Shown: positions 16,999 through 25,953 of the stretch, piece after piece | How the letters are laid out: each line of letters opens with the position of its first letter | How positions within the stretch are numbered: position 1 is the stretch's first letter | Assembly (NCBI RefSeq): GCF_000711725.1 | Contig: NZ_JONP01000019.1 | Coordinates: 31,121-95,120 of the forward strand | Reading direction: 5' to 3' | Origin: Roseomonas aerilata DSM 19363 | GTDB lineage: Bacteria > Pseudomonadota > Alphaproteobacteria > Acetobacterales > Acetobacteraceae | Length of the DNA: 64,000 bases | The notes under the pieces: generated by a model | Seen by the model: only the letters and a program-made list of their open reading frames with translations | Told to the model about the DNA's origin: nothing | The model's database searches: none | Position numbers and translations under genes: made by a program

Positions 16999-17523
16999 TT
17001 AGCCGGCGGCTTCCCGGATCCGCGGCAGGTGGAGCTCCCCCTTGGCGCCCCATCCGCGGGCATCCGCCGGCACCTCCGGGCGGAAATGCTCGTAAAGGCG
17101 GAAGCCGACCCGGTTCAGCTCCTTCGGGTCGAACGAGCCGGCCAGCGCCTCCATGGCCGCGCGCGCCTCGTCCAGCCGCTTGCCGAAGGCCTTGGCGACA
17201 TAGGCCCTCGCCGGCGCGGCAGGCGTCGGCCCTTCGCCCGAGGCGGCGAGGATCTGGCCGTGCTCGTCCCTCGTCACCGGCACCTGCCGTCCCAGCAGAG
17301 GCACGGACTCGTGCTGCACCAACCCCTTGGCCTGATCCTCCTGCCTGGACGCCTCGGTGATGCCGAGGCGGCGTGCCTTCGCCTGCGCCGCGGTTCCCGC
17401 GACATGGCTGGCCAGGCTCATGGCCGTGTCGGCCGAATGGCCCAGGCGCTCCGCCACCACGGCGGCCCAGAGGGTCAGCACGGGCGCGCGGTTCACGCGG
17501 ATCGGAGCATCGGGTGCCGCCAT
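16999..17523 (-). CDS. Conserved hypothetical protein, 174 aa
   Basis: ATG 17523 is preceded by GGAGGAACC, a strong ribosome site; the frame continues upstream to 17619 but without support. The protein starts MAAPDAPIRVNRAPVLTL and continues WAAVVAERLGHSADTA, then a helical region ending in YEHFRPEVPADARGWGAKG. I recognise the N-terminal block as typical of small cytoplasmic proteins found widely in alphaproteobacteria, but know no function. No membrane segment or signal. It is followed on the same strand by the aminotransferase and is divergent from the histidine kinase. Confidence 0.72.
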   Translation of the reverse strand: MAAPDAPIRVNRAPVLTLWAAVVAERLGHSADTAMSLASHVAGTAAQAKARRLGITEASRQEDQAKGLVQHESVPLLGRQVPVTRDEHGQILAASGEGPTPAAPARAYVAKAFGKRLDEARAAMEALAGSFDPKELNRVGFRLYEHFRPEVPADARGWGAKGELHLPRIREAAG

Positions 17524-17641
17524 GGCCGGTTCCTCCAGCGGAATGCCCCCTCGTAACGGCGCGGCCGCCCGGGGATCGCGTCGGCGGGCGTTACAAGGCC
17601 CGCGCCGCATCGTAAACATTCGGTCATTGTGGGGGAGCGCC

Positions 17642-20122
17642 GTGAACCAGACCTACGCCGTCCGGGACGGATCCGGTCCGGGCGCCGCGGCGACAGGCCG
17701 GGGCGCGCGTTCGCGGTCGCGCGCGATTCTGCTCCTCATCCTCTGCGGCGTGGTCCTCGCGCCGCCCCTCCTGGCCGGCCTTTCCGCCTGGCGCGCCTGG
17801 GACGCGACGGCGCGCGGGGCGGAGGCCGAGGTCGCGCGCACGGCCGATGCAGCTGCGGAATATGCCCGCCGCCTGCTGGAGGGGCAGTTCCTCCGGCTCC
17901 AGCGGGCGAACGATATCCTCGCCGGCCTCTCGGACGCCGAAATCCGGGCGCAGGAAGCCGAGTGGCACGCCGCGCTCCAGCGCCTGGCCACCGAGAACGT
18001 CGCGCCGGAACGAGAGACCTTTTACGTCCTCGTCTACGACCGGGACGCCTACGCCCTCGTGGCAAGCAACATGCTGCCGGTGAGAATGGACGCCCCGATG
18101 CTCTCGCGCGAGTTCAACCGCGCGCTCCGCCCGGCCGACGCGCCCTCCTTCCACATCAGCCCTGTCTATACCGGTCGCTACACGGGGCGGCCGTTCTTCG
18201 CCCTCAGCGCGCGCCGGGTGCGGACGGGGAACGGCCTGCCGCCCGGCGCCTATGACGGCGTGATCAATGCCTCCCTCTATCTCGACCAGGTGAACCGCTC
18301 CCTCCAGGCGCTGGCCGCCTCGCCCGACAACGTCGTCTCGCTCGTGCGGACCGACGGAGCGCTGCTCGCCCGTTCCTCCGGGCTCGGTAACCTGCCCAGC
18401 GAGGAGCCGCGCATCGCGGAGGGCAGCACGATGCTCGAAACCATGCGGCTCGGCGAGGAGCGCTCGGTCTCGCGCGAGGTTTCCAGCATCGACGGCGTGC
18501 AGCGGGTGGTTGCCTATCGGCGCGTGGGCGGCAGCTGGCCGGTCTACGTCTCCGCCGCCCGGGCGCGCTCGGTGCTCTACGCGGACTGGCGGCAGCAGGT
18601 CCTGCCCCAGGCGCTTCTCGCGCTCGCCTCCTCCGCGCTTCTCTTCGTGCTCGCGCGCGCGGTGCTCGGCCGCCAGCGGGAGCTCGAGGGATCGAACGAG
18701 GCGCTGGAGAGCCGCGTGGCCGAGCGCACGCGGGCGCTGGCGGAGAACTCCCGCCTGATGCAGCTCGCGCAGCAGGCCGCCAATGCAGCGTCATGGTCCT
18801 GGGAGCCGGGCACGGGCCAGGTGCGCTGGTCGGCGGAGATGTACGTGCTGCTCGGGCTCGATCCCCTGCAGGACGCGGGCACCGAGAGTGCCGCCGCCTT
18901 CTTCGCCGCCGTGCATCCGGAGGACAGGGAGTTGCTGCGGGAGGGGGTGGCCAGGGCGCTGCGCGAGGGGGCGATGACCCTTGAGCTGCGCGTCTTCCGC
19001 CGCGTTCCGGATGGTCGGGAGGAGCGCTGGTTCCTCTGCCGCGCCCGGCTCTTCCCCGCCGCCGACAACGCCCCGGCCGCCCTCGTCGGCATCCACGTCG
19101 ACATCACCGACCGCCGCCGGATTGGGGAACGCTTCGAGGCGGCGGCAGGGGCCATCGACGGGTTCGTCTATGAGCGCGATCTCGTCACCGGCCGCGTGGT
19201 ACGCACCGCCGGTGTCACGGCCCTGCTAGGGGAGGAGATCCCGGAGGCCGCGGCCGCCTGGATCGGCCGCATCCACCCGGAAGACCGCGAGCGCTTCGAA
19301 CGCGAGGTCGAGGCGGGCCTGACCGATCCGGCGCGGGACCGCTACTCAGCCGAGTACCGCATCCGCCGCGCTGACGGGGGCTGGGCCTGGGTCTGGGACC
19401 GCGGCCGCTTCTTCCGCGATTCAGCCAGCGGCCGTGCCGTCCGTGCCCTCGGTGTCATGCTCGACATGACCGCGCGCCGGCTGGCCGAGGAGCGGCAAGC
19501 CCTGCTGATGCGGGAGGTGGACCACCGCGGCAAGAACGCCCTCGCCGTGGTGAAGGCCGCGCTCCGCCTCACTCCGGGCAACGATCCCGTCTATCGCGCG
19601 GCCATTGAGGGAAGGGTGGATGCCCTGGCCCGCGCGCAATCGCTGCTCGCGGAGACGAACTGGGCCGGCACCGGGCTGCGGGCGGTTCTCGCATCGACGC
19701 TCGCGCCCTTCCTGGGCCAGGGGGCGGCGCCGCGCGCGGTGCTGGAGGGGCCGGAGGTCGTCATCCCCGGATCGGTGGTGCAGGCGCTGACCATGGCCCT
19801 CCATGAACTGGCGACGAACGCCACGAAGTACGGCGCCCTCTCCTCGGCATCCGGCGTGCTGCGCGTGTCCTGGAAGCGGGACGGCAATACCCTGCGCCTG
19901 CGCTGGGAAGAGGCGGGCGGTCCCGCCGTCAGCGCCCCCGCCCGGAAGGGCTTCGGATCGCGCGTGGTGGACAACACCCTCAGTAACCAGCTCGGCGGCT
20001 TCGTGCAGTGGGAATGGGCCGCCGAAGGCCTGATCGTCGAGATGGGCATCCCCTTCGCGCGCGGCACCGATGTCGCGGAGGAACTCTCCCGGCAGGCCGC
20101 GCGGGGTGCGATTCAGGTGTAA
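17642..20122 (+). CDS. Membrane-bound PAS-containing HWE-family sensor histidine kinase
   Basis: The start is GTG 17642 after GGGGGAG; an open frame reaches back to 17357 over the divergent gene but is not supported. The product has 826 aa. One membrane segment lies at residues 29-48 (AILLLILCGVVLAPPLL), followed by an extracytoplasmic sensor domain to about 318 and a second membrane segment at about 320-340. Two PAS domains follow (WSWEPGTGQVRWSAEMYVLLG at about 380; the second from about 497). The kinase core has the H-box REVDHRGKNALAVV at about 625, the N-box LHELATNATKYGALS at about 722 and RWEEAGGP. This combination marks the HWE family, which often acts in general stress or light signalling. 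No response regulator gene is adjacent. It ends in a repeat-filled convergent junction with kup. Confidence 0.87.
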   Translation: MNQTYAVRDGSGPGAAATGRGARSRSRAILLLILCGVVLAPPLLAGLSAWRAWDATARGAEAEVARTADAAAEYARRLLEGQFLRLQRANDILAGLSDAEIRAQEAEWHAALQRLATENVAPERETFYVLVYDRDAYALVASNMLPVRMDAPMLSREFNRALRPADAPSFHISPVYTGRYTGRPFFALSARRVRTGNGLPPGAYDGVINASLYLDQVNRSLQALAASPDNVVSLVRTDGALLARSSGLGNLPSEEPRIAEGSTMLETMRLGEERSVSREVSSIDGVQRVVAYRRVGGSWPVYVSAARARSVLYADWRQQVLPQALLALASSALLFVLARAVLGRQRELEGSNEALESRVAERTRALAENSRLMQLAQQAANAASWSWEPGTGQVRWSAEMYVLLGLDPLQDAGTESAAAFFAAVHPEDRELLREGVARALREGAMTLELRVFRRVPDGREERWFLCRARLFPAADNAPAALVGIHVDITDRRRIGERFEAAAGAIDGFVYERDLVTGRVVRTAGVTALLGEEIPEAAAAWIGRIHPEDRERFEREVEAGLTDPARDRYSAEYRIRRADGGWAWVWDRGRFFRDSASGRAVRALGVMLDMTARRLAEERQALLMREVDHRGKNALAVVKAALRLTPGNDPVYRAAIEGRVDALARAQSLLAETNWAGTGLRAVLASTLAPFLGQGAAPRAVLEGPEVVIPGSVVQALTMALHELATNATKYGALSSASGVLRVSWKRDGNTLRLRWEEAGGPAVSAPARKGFGSRVVDNTLSNQLGGFVQWEWAAEGLIVEMGIPFARGTDVAEELSRQAARGAIQV

Positions 20123-20135
20123 CAGATCGGTTGGC

Positions 20136-20400
20136 CGGTGCTGGTGACCCCGGAGAGGGCGCTGCCCTCTCCGGACCTCACCCGCCAGGAGCCTGAGGCT
20201 CCTGGACCTGCGTCTGGCTGTTGCGGACGCGATGATTGAGGGGCGGCACCCTGCCTGACTGTGCAGTCGCCTCGGGTCCACGACCGGAGGCGCACCGGCC
20301 GCAGAAGTCCTTCAAGCTTGAAGAAAAAGATGATGGTGAGGGGCCCGGGGAGGGGAAGAATTCCTTCTTCCTCTCCCCGGAGTCACCGGCAACGCACCAG
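20136..20400. repeat. Multi-hairpin intergenic repeat, copy A
   Basis: The element lies in the convergent gap between the kinase gene and kup. It has an 11-base perfect stem at 20150-20160/20164-20174, a 9-base perfect stem at 20185-20193/20197-20205 with loop TGA, a weaker stem near 20270-20290, and a 14-base stem with one G-U type mismatch at 20345-20358/20367-20380. The same order of hairpins and much of the sequence recur at 36140-36417 and, in altered arrangement, at 43490-43745. Stems 1 and 2 show paired changes between copies A and B, so base pairing is conserved rather than sequence. The last hairpin could terminate transcription from both sides. Confidence 0.82.
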
Positions 20401-20406
20401 CCAGGA

Positions 20407-22329
20407 TCAAAGCTCAACTCGCGTCCCGAGTTCCACCACACGCGGCGGCGGGATGAGGAAGTAGTCCGGCGCACGGACCGCGTTACGGGTGAGGAAGGCG
20501 AAGATGTGTTCCTGCCAGACCGGCAGGTCAGGGCGCATGGAGGGGACGGGCACCTCGTTGCCGATGAAGTAGGAGGCTTCCTCCGGCGAGAAGCCGATCG
20601 TTTCCCGGTGCAGGCGCAGAGCCTGGGGCACGTCGGGCTTCTCCGCGAAGCCGAAGCGCAGGGTGACGTGGCGAAAGCCGCCCGGCAGGAGGTGGACCGA
20701 GACGCGCTCGGCTTCCGGGATGCGCGGCACGCGCTCGGCTACCACGTGCATCAGCACGACGCGTTCGTGCAGCACGCCGTTGTGGCGCATGTTCAGGGCC
20801 ATCGCCGCCGGCACCACCTCCCGCTGGCCGGTGAGGTAGATGGCCGTGCCGGGCACCCGCAGCGGGGCGTCAGCGGCGTCCAGGCCGCCGAGGAACACCT
20901 CGAGCGTCTGCGCTCCCTCGTCGCGGCGGGCGAGGAGAACCGCGCGGCCGCGCCGCCAGATGAGCATCATCGCGAGGCACACGGACCCGACCAGCAGCGG
21001 GAACCAGCCGCCCGCCGGGATCTTGTGCAGGTTGCCCGCGACAAAGACGAGGTCGAGCAGGAGGAAGGGCACGGCCACGAGCGCCACGGCCGGCCAGGGC
21101 AGCTTCCAGCGCCCGCGCGCGACGAGGGAGAGAAGGATCGTCGTCACCATCATGTCGCCGGCAACCGCGATGCCGTAGGCGTTGGCCAGGCTTTCGGAAT
21201 TGCGGAAGCCGAAGACGAGCGCGAGGACCGCGGCGGCAAGCAGCCAATTGATGAGCGGCAGGTAGACCTGGCCTGCCGTCTCCTCCGAGGTCTGCCGCAC
21301 CTCGAGCCGCGGCACGGCGCCGAGCTGGATTGCCTGCTGCACGAGCGCGAAGGCGCCCGAGATCACCGCCTGGCTCGCGATCACCGTCGCGGCGGTGGCC
21401 AGCACTACGGCGAGGTAGAGCAGGGGGCCGGGAAAGAGTCCGAAGAAGGGGTTCTCCGCCGCCGCCGGGTCGCCCAGCACCAGCGCGGCCTGGCCGAGAT
21501 AGTTGAGGACGAGCGCGGGCATGACGAGGACGAACCAGTCCACGCGGATCGCGTGCCGGCCGAAATGGCCCATATCCGCGTAGAGGGCTTCGCCGCCCGT
21601 CAACGCGAGGAAGGCGGAGCCGAGCACGGCCAGCGCCCCCTGGCCCGGGTTGCCCGCCAGGAAGCGGATCGCGTGGCGAGGGTCGAGTGCCGCGAGCACC
21701 TCCGGCCGCGCGATGACGTGCAGCAGGCCGGCCAGTGCCAGGACGGCGAACCAGGCAGCCATCACCGGCCCGAAGAGCCGCCCCATCTTGGCGCTGCCGC
21801 GGCTCTGGATGGCGAAAAGTCCGATGAGGACCGCGGCCGCGATCGGGACGACATAGGGCGTGAAGACCGGCGTCGCGACCGATAGCCCCTCCACGGCCGA
21901 GAGCACGGAGATCGCCGGGGTGATCATGGCATCCCCGAAGAAGAGCGAGGCGCCGGCGAGGCCCACGACGAGGAAGCCCAACCGCAGCCGCTCTGGCGCA
22001 ACGGGGATGGCCAGGGAAATCAGGGCCATGGTCCCGCCCTCGCCCTGGTTGTCCGCCCGCATGACGAGAACGACGTATTTGGTCGCGACCACGAGGGTGA
22101 CGGCCCAGAAAATCAGCGAGACCACCCCGTAGATGGCCGTGGGGTCCGCCGCCCCCTCCCCGCTCGCGGCGCGCAGCGTCTCGCGCATCGCGTAGATCGG
22201 GCTGGTGCCGATATCGCCAAAGACCACCCCGAGCGCGCCGAGCAGCAGGGCCGCGCCGGCGGGATGGGCCGCCGCGGCCGGGGTGGAGACCGCGGCCGGC
22301 GGAGGGCTGCTTGCGTTGCTATCGGGTAT
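20407..22329 (-). CDS. kup: Kup-type potassium uptake transporter, possibly with AUA start
   Basis: Kup imports potassium with protons across the inner membrane. The signature LLLGALGVVFGDIGTSPIYAMRE covers residues 28 onward, followed by the usual 12 hydrophobic segments and a cytoplasmic C-terminal domain ending FLIPPPRVVELGTRVEL. A GTG at 22227 would be the first standard start, but it would remove LLLGALG of the first conserved membrane helix. The frame stays open upstream for about 70 codons with no ATG, GTG or TTG. At 22329-22327 an ATA codon follows AAGGGGAG by seven bases and gives a hydrophilic leader (IPDSNASSPPPAAVS), making 640 residues, close to the usual 620-640. A sequencing error turning ATG to ATA is the alternative. 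Confidence 0.88.
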   Translation of the reverse strand: MPDSNASSPPPAAVSTPAAAAHPAGAALLLGALGVVFGDIGTSPIYAMRETLRAASGEGAADPTAIYGVVSLIFWAVTLVVATKYVVLVMRADNQGEGGTMALISLAIPVAPERLRLGFLVVGLAGASLFFGDAMITPAISVLSAVEGLSVATPVFTPYVVPIAAAVLIGLFAIQSRGSAKMGRLFGPVMAAWFAVLALAGLLHVIARPEVLAALDPRHAIRFLAGNPGQGALAVLGSAFLALTGGEALYADMGHFGRHAIRVDWFVLVMPALVLNYLGQAALVLGDPAAAENPFFGLFPGPLLYLAVVLATAATVIASQAVISGAFALVQQAIQLGAVPRLEVRQTSEETAGQVYLPLINWLLAAAVLALVFGFRNSESLANAYGIAVAGDMMVTTILLSLVARGRWKLPWPAVALVAVPFLLLDLVFVAGNLHKIPAGGWFPLLVGSVCLAMMLIWRRGRAVLLARRDEGAQTLEVFLGGLDAADAPLRVPGTAIYLTGQREVVPAAMALNMRHNGVLHERVVLMHVVAERVPRIPEAERVSVHLLPGGFRHVTLRFGFAEKPDVPQALRLHRETIGFSPEEASYFIGNEVPVPSMRPDLPVWQEHIFAFLTRNAVRAPDYFLIPPPRVVELGTRVEL

Positions 22330-22407
22330 GGCCGTGCTCCCCTTCTCAGCACGGCCCTGGACGCCGTTGCCGGGGGAGAACGCAGGGAGGGCCCGGTGGT
22401 GGCGCGC

Positions 22408-22872
22408 CTATCGCCCGAGGCTTAGCCTCGCCGCGGTGGCGAGCTTGTCCGCCCGCTCGTTCATCACGTCCCCCGCATGGCCGCGCACCCAGCGCCACTC
22501 CACCTGGTGCGGCTTGGCGGCGGCCAGCAGGCGCTGCCACAGCTCGTAATTCGCCACCGGCTCCTTCGCCGCGTTGCGCCAGTTGTTGCGCACCCAGCCA
22601 TGGACCCAGCGGGTCACGCCGTTGCGGACGTACTCGCTGTCCGTGTGCAGGACCACGCGGCAGGGCTTCTTCAGCGCCTCAAGCGCCGAGGCGGCGGCGG
22701 TCAGCTCCATGCGGTTGTTCGTTGTGGCGGGATCGTAGCCCGAGAGCTCCTTCTCGATCGTCCCGAAGCGGAGGATCGCGGACCAGCCGCCCGGGCCGGG
22801 ATTCGGCTTGCAGCCGCCATCCGTCCAGATCTCCACCGCCAGGGTGCCGCTCTCCACGGTGTCAGATGCCAT
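22408..22872 (-). CDS. rnhA: Ribonuclease HI
   Basis: This 154-aa enzyme degrades the RNA strand of RNA-DNA hybrids. The catalytic carboxylates are present: D in [17 protein letters not shown] in [10 protein letters not shown] in LHTDSEYV and D in MNERADKLA; the histidine loop is WVRGHAGD. Length matches E. coli RNase HI (155 aa). Its start overlaps the end of thrB by 11 bases, so it is translated from the ispH-thrB-rnhA transcript. Confidence 0.96.
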   Translation of the reverse strand: MASDTVESGTLAVEIWTDGGCKPNPGPGGWSAILRFGTIEKELSGYDPATTNNRMELTAAASALEALKKPCRVVLHTDSEYVRNGVTRWVHGWVRNNWRNAAKEPVANYELWQRLLAAAKPHQVEWRWVRGHAGDVMNERADKLATAARLSLGR

Positions 22873-23836
22873 AGGCGGAGACCTCCTTGGCCGCGGCGAA
22901 GAAGCGCAGGCGGCGCAGGTATTCGATCGGGTCCTTGCGGGTGACCATCGCGCCCGCTGGGGTATTGGCCCAGTCGTAGAGCCGGGTGAGCAGGAAGCGC
23001 AGCGCGGCGCCGCGGAGGAGCACGGGCAGGGCCGCCATCTCGGCTGCGGAAAGGGACCGGACGCGGTTGTAGCCGGCCAGCAGGGCGCGCGCCTTCGTCA
23101 CGTTGAAGGCGAGGTCGGGCTCGAAGCACCAGGCGTTGAGGCAGATCGCCACGTCGTAGGCGAGGATGTCCGTGCAGGCGAAGTAGAAGTCGATCAGCCC
23201 CGAAACCCGTGGCCGCCGGTCCGGGCCCTGGAGGAAGAAGACGTTGTCGGGGAAGAGGTCCGCGTGGATGTGCCCGCGCGGCAGGTCCTGGGGCCAGTCC
23301 TGAAGGATGGCGGCCAGCTGCCCGTCCAACTCGGCGCAAAGGCCTGGCTGCACCGTGTCGCCATTGGGGCGGCAGCGCTCCAGCAACGGCGCCCAGCCAG
23401 GAGGGCCGAGGGAGTTCGCCCGCTCGGCCGCGAAGCCCTCGCCCGCCGCGTGCAGGGCGGCCAGCGCCTCCCCCAGCGGGCCGCAATGGGCCACCGAGGG
23501 GCGGCGCGGCCAGACGCCGGGCAGGAAGGTGCAGATGGCCGCCGGGCGCCCCGCCAGCTCGCGCAGCGCCTCGCCGTCGGTGCCGGCGACGGGCTGCGGG
23601 CAGGCCAGGCCGCGCGCGGCAAGGTGGCGCATCAGCCCGAGGAACCAGGGAAGCTCCGCCGGGTCCACGCGCCGCTCGTAGAGGGTGAGGATGAAGTCGC
23701 CGCCGGTGGTCTTGAGACCGTAGTTGCTGTTCTCGACGCCTTCCGCGATGCCGCGGAAAGCCACGAGATCGCCCAGGTCGTAGCCGGAGAGAAAGGCGCG
23801 CAGCGCCTCGTCGGACACCTCGGTATAGACGGCCAT
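22862..23836 (-). CDS. thrB: Homoserine kinase, aminoglycoside-phosphotransferase type
   Basis: This 324-aa protein phosphorylates homoserine in threonine synthesis. It belongs to the kinase fold of choline and aminoglycoside kinases used by proteobacteria, not the GHMP type of E. coli. Visible motifs are [12 protein letters not shown] (nucleotide loop), FILTLYERR, the catalytic [13 protein letters not shown] and [26 protein letters not shown] is the usual start. It lies 72 bases after ispH and overlaps rnhA, an order common in alphaproteobacteria. Confidence 0.95.
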   Translation of the reverse strand: MAVYTEVSDEALRAFLSGYDLGDLVAFRGIAEGVENSNYGLKTTGGDFILTLYERRVDPAELPWFLGLMRHLAARGLACPQPVAGTDGEALRELAGRPAAICTFLPGVWPRRPSVAHCGPLGEALAALHAAGEGFAAERANSLGPPGWAPLLERCRPNGDTVQPGLCAELDGQLAAILQDWPQDLPRGHIHADLFPDNVFFLQGPDRRPRVSGLIDFYFACTDILAYDVAICLNAWCFEPDLAFNVTKARALLAGYNRVRSLSAAEMAALPVLLRGAALRFLLTRLYDWANTPAGAMVTRKDPIEYLRRLRFFAAAKEVSAYGI

Positions 23837-23908
23837 CAGATCTCCCGGGCACCTCCTCTGCGCGGGGGTCCATGCATCAGCCCGGGCAGGGCGGCAAGGG
23901 GCCGCCTG

Positions 23909-24916
23909 CTACTCCACTGTCGCGGTGCGGGGCGTGCGGAGCGGGCGGGGGAGGTTGAAGATGATCTTCTCCTCCGCGACCGTCACGTCCTCGATCGTCA
24001 CGTCGAAGCGCTCGCGCAGGCGGGCCACCACCTCCTCCACGAGCACCTCGGGCGCGCTCGCGCCCGCCGAGATCCCGATGGTGCGGAGGCCGTCGGCCAG
24101 CGCCGGGTCGAAGTCCCGGCCGCGCGGCACCAGCACGGCGCGCGGGCAGCCGGCGCGCTCCGCCACTTCGCGCAGGCGCACGGAGTTGGACGAGTTGGCG
24201 GCGCCCACTACGACGATCAGCTCGCAGCGCTCCGCGATCGCCTTCACCGCCGCCTGACGGTTAGTGGTGGCGTAGCAGATATCCTCCTTCACCGGGGCCG
24301 AGAGCTCCGGGAAGCGGCGGCGCAGCACGTCCAGCACCTCGGCGGTGTCATCGACCGAGAGCGTGGTCTGGGTCGCATAGGCCAGCGGACCGGGCGGCGG
24401 CTGCACGGTCGCGGCCTGCTCGGCGTCCTCCACCAGGGTCACGGCGCCCGGCGGAAGCTGCCCCATGGTGCCGACCACCTCCGGATGGCCGGCATGGCCG
24501 ATCAGCAGGATGTGGCTGCCGCCCGCGAAATGGCGCTCGGCCTCGCGGTGGACCTTGCTCACCAGCGGGCAGGTGGCATCGAGGTAGAGCATTTGCCGCG
24601 CATCGGCGGCGGCGGGCACGGAGCGCGGCACGCCGTGGGCGGAGAAGATGACGGGCTGCCCGTCGTCCGGGATCTCGTCCAGCTCCTCCACGAAGACGGC
24701 GCCCTTAGCCTGCAGGCCCTCCACCACGAAGCGGTTGTGGACGATCTCGTGGCGGACATAGACGGGGGTGCCGTAACGCTCGATCGCCAGCTCCACGATC
24801 TTGATGGCGCGGTCCACCCCGGCGCAGAAGCCGCGCGGGCCGGCGAGCAGAACGGTCAGGGGGGGCTTCGCCGGGGCCTGGAGGCCCGTCGGGCGAGGGT
24901 TTGCGGTCTGGTCCAT
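23909..24916 (-). CDS. ispH: 4-hydroxy-3-methylbut-2-enyl diphosphate reductase
   Basis: IspH carries out the last step of the non-mevalonate isoprenoid pathway with a [4Fe-4S] cluster. The three cluster cysteines are seen in [25 protein letters not shown] and [11 protein letters not shown]. Other family blocks are [34 protein letters not shown] and [13 protein letters not shown]. The protein has 335 residues, a little longer than E. coli IspH because of a proline-rich N-terminal tail ([17 protein letters not shown]). It is the first gene of a minus-strand operon with thrB and rnhA. Confidence 0.97.
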   Translation of the reverse strand: MDQTANPRPTGLQAPAKPPLTVLLAGPRGFCAGVDRAIKIVELAIERYGTPVYVRHEIVHNRFVVEGLQAKGAVFVEELDEIPDDGQPVIFSAHGVPRSVPAAADARQMLYLDATCPLVSKVHREAERHFAGGSHILLIGHAGHPEVVGTMGQLPPGAVTLVEDAEQAATVQPPPGPLAYATQTTLSVDDTAEVLDVLRRRFPELSAPVKEDICYATTNRQAAVKAIAERCELIVVVGAANSSNSVRLREVAERAGCPRAVLVPRGRDFDPALADGLRTIGISAGASAPEVLVEEVVARLRERFDVTIEDVTVAEEKIIFNLPRPLRTPRTATVE

Positions 24917-25099
24917 GGCGTGCGACTTGGTCCTTCGGCGCCGGCGCGAACAGCCCCCGGCCGGACCGTGGGCGCGTTCTATCTAGCCGCCCAGGGGCCC
25001 GCCGCCCAGGGCGTGAGCCGCGCGGCCGCCGCAATTCTCCCAGGCGATGCCCTGGGGCGTCATCCTGCCGTTGCCCCCTGGGCCAGGAGTGCCTCCCGC

Positions 25100-25651
25100 G
25101 TGATCCGATTCGCCCGCCCCGCCGCCTTCGCTCTTCTCGCCCTGCCGCTCCTCGCCGGCTGCGGCGGCCGCGGCAGCGTGCTCACCCAGCGCCCGCAGGC
25201 GCCCTGCCCGCGCGTGGCCCTCCTGGCCGAGGCCGTGGACCTGACTCGTTACCGCCAGGGCGCGCGGCCCGACCTCCCGGCCATGGAGGTGGATGCCCGG
25301 ATGACCGGCTTCGGGGCGCGCTGCGACTACGCCCCGCGCGACGCCGGGCTGGACGTGACCGTACAGGTCGAGTTCACCGCCGAGCGCGGCCCCGCCGCCA
25401 CGGGCACCACCTTCGACCTGCCCTACGTCGTCGGTGTGACCGACGAGAGCGAGGAGCGGGTGCTGAACAGCGGCACCGACACCCTTCGCGTCTCCTTCAA
25501 CGGCAGTGAGCGCCGGACCCTCGCCCGCGGCGAGGAGATGCTGGTCCGCATCCCCGGCGACGTCCGTCGGGCGGCGGAGAAGGTGGTGCTGATCGGTTTC
25601 CAGCTCACCCCGGAGCAGCTGGCGGCCAACCGGCGTCGCGGCGTCCGCTAG
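25100..25651 (+). CDS. Small lipoprotein of unknown function
   Basis: GTG 25100 lies 11 bases after AGGAG. The product has 183 residues. The N-terminus (VIRFARPAAFALLALPLLAGC) is a lipoprotein signal with lipobox LAGC, so it is anchored to a membrane, probably the outer one. The mature part has a beta-rich pattern (VDARMTGFGARCDYAPRDAG, LDVTVQVEFTAERG) and ends in a basic tail. I know no family function. It is divergent from ispH and just upstream of the glycine riboswitch. The open frame extending left to 22808 is an artefact of high GC. Confidence 0.75.
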   Translation: MIRFARPAAFALLALPLLAGCGGRGSVLTQRPQAPCPRVALLAEAVDLTRYRQGARPDLPAMEVDARMTGFGARCDYAPRDAGLDVTVQVEFTAERGPAATGTTFDLPYVVGVTDESEERVLNSGTDTLRVSFNGSERRTLARGEEMLVRIPGDVRRAAEKVVLIGFQLTPEQLAANRRRGVR

Positions 25652-25719
25652 CGGCGGAGGTTGCGGACGGAGGTTGCGCGGGGCGCCGCATTCGGGCACG
25701 AGTCCTCTACCCGCTGATT

Positions 25720-25912
25720 CCGCGCGGGAGAGAGGGGGCTGGCCCGGCCCGCCCCCCGCCGAAGGCGCAACCGGCCCCCGGAAACGCTCAGGCAAAAGGA
25801 CCGCGCGGGGAAGGGGCCTCTGGAAAGCCCGCTGCCGGAAGGCCGCGGCACCGACGGAGTAAGGGCCGGGTTCACCCCACCCGAATCTCTCAGGTCTCGG
25901 GACAGAGGGGGG
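25720..25912 (+). promoter_or_regulatory. Tandem glycine riboswitch upstream of gcvT
   Basis: Two consecutive aptamer-like modules are seen. The first has GCGGGAGAG near 25724, then CCGAAGGCGCAAC near 25760 and CGCTCAGGCAAAAGGACCG near 25786. The second has GGCACCGACGGAGTAAG near 25848 and AATCTCTCAGGTCTCGGGACAGAGG near 25884. The paired core AUCUCUCAGGU / GGACAGAG and ...GCUCAGGCAAAAGGAC... is the hallmark of the glycine (gcvT) riboswitch. In other bacteria the tandem form turns expression on when glycine is plentiful. It ends about 40 bases before the gcvT start, so control of gcvT translation is likely. Confidence 0.95.
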
Positions 25913-25953
25913 CCACGATCTGAACCGGCCGCATCCGCGGCTCTGGGGGATTT

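Noticed and set aside
22808..25651. A 947-codon plus-strand open frame across ispH, thrB and rnhA
   Set aside because: It is antisense to three well-conserved genes and looks like GC-rich shadow sequence; only its last 183 codons, the lipoprotein, are real.
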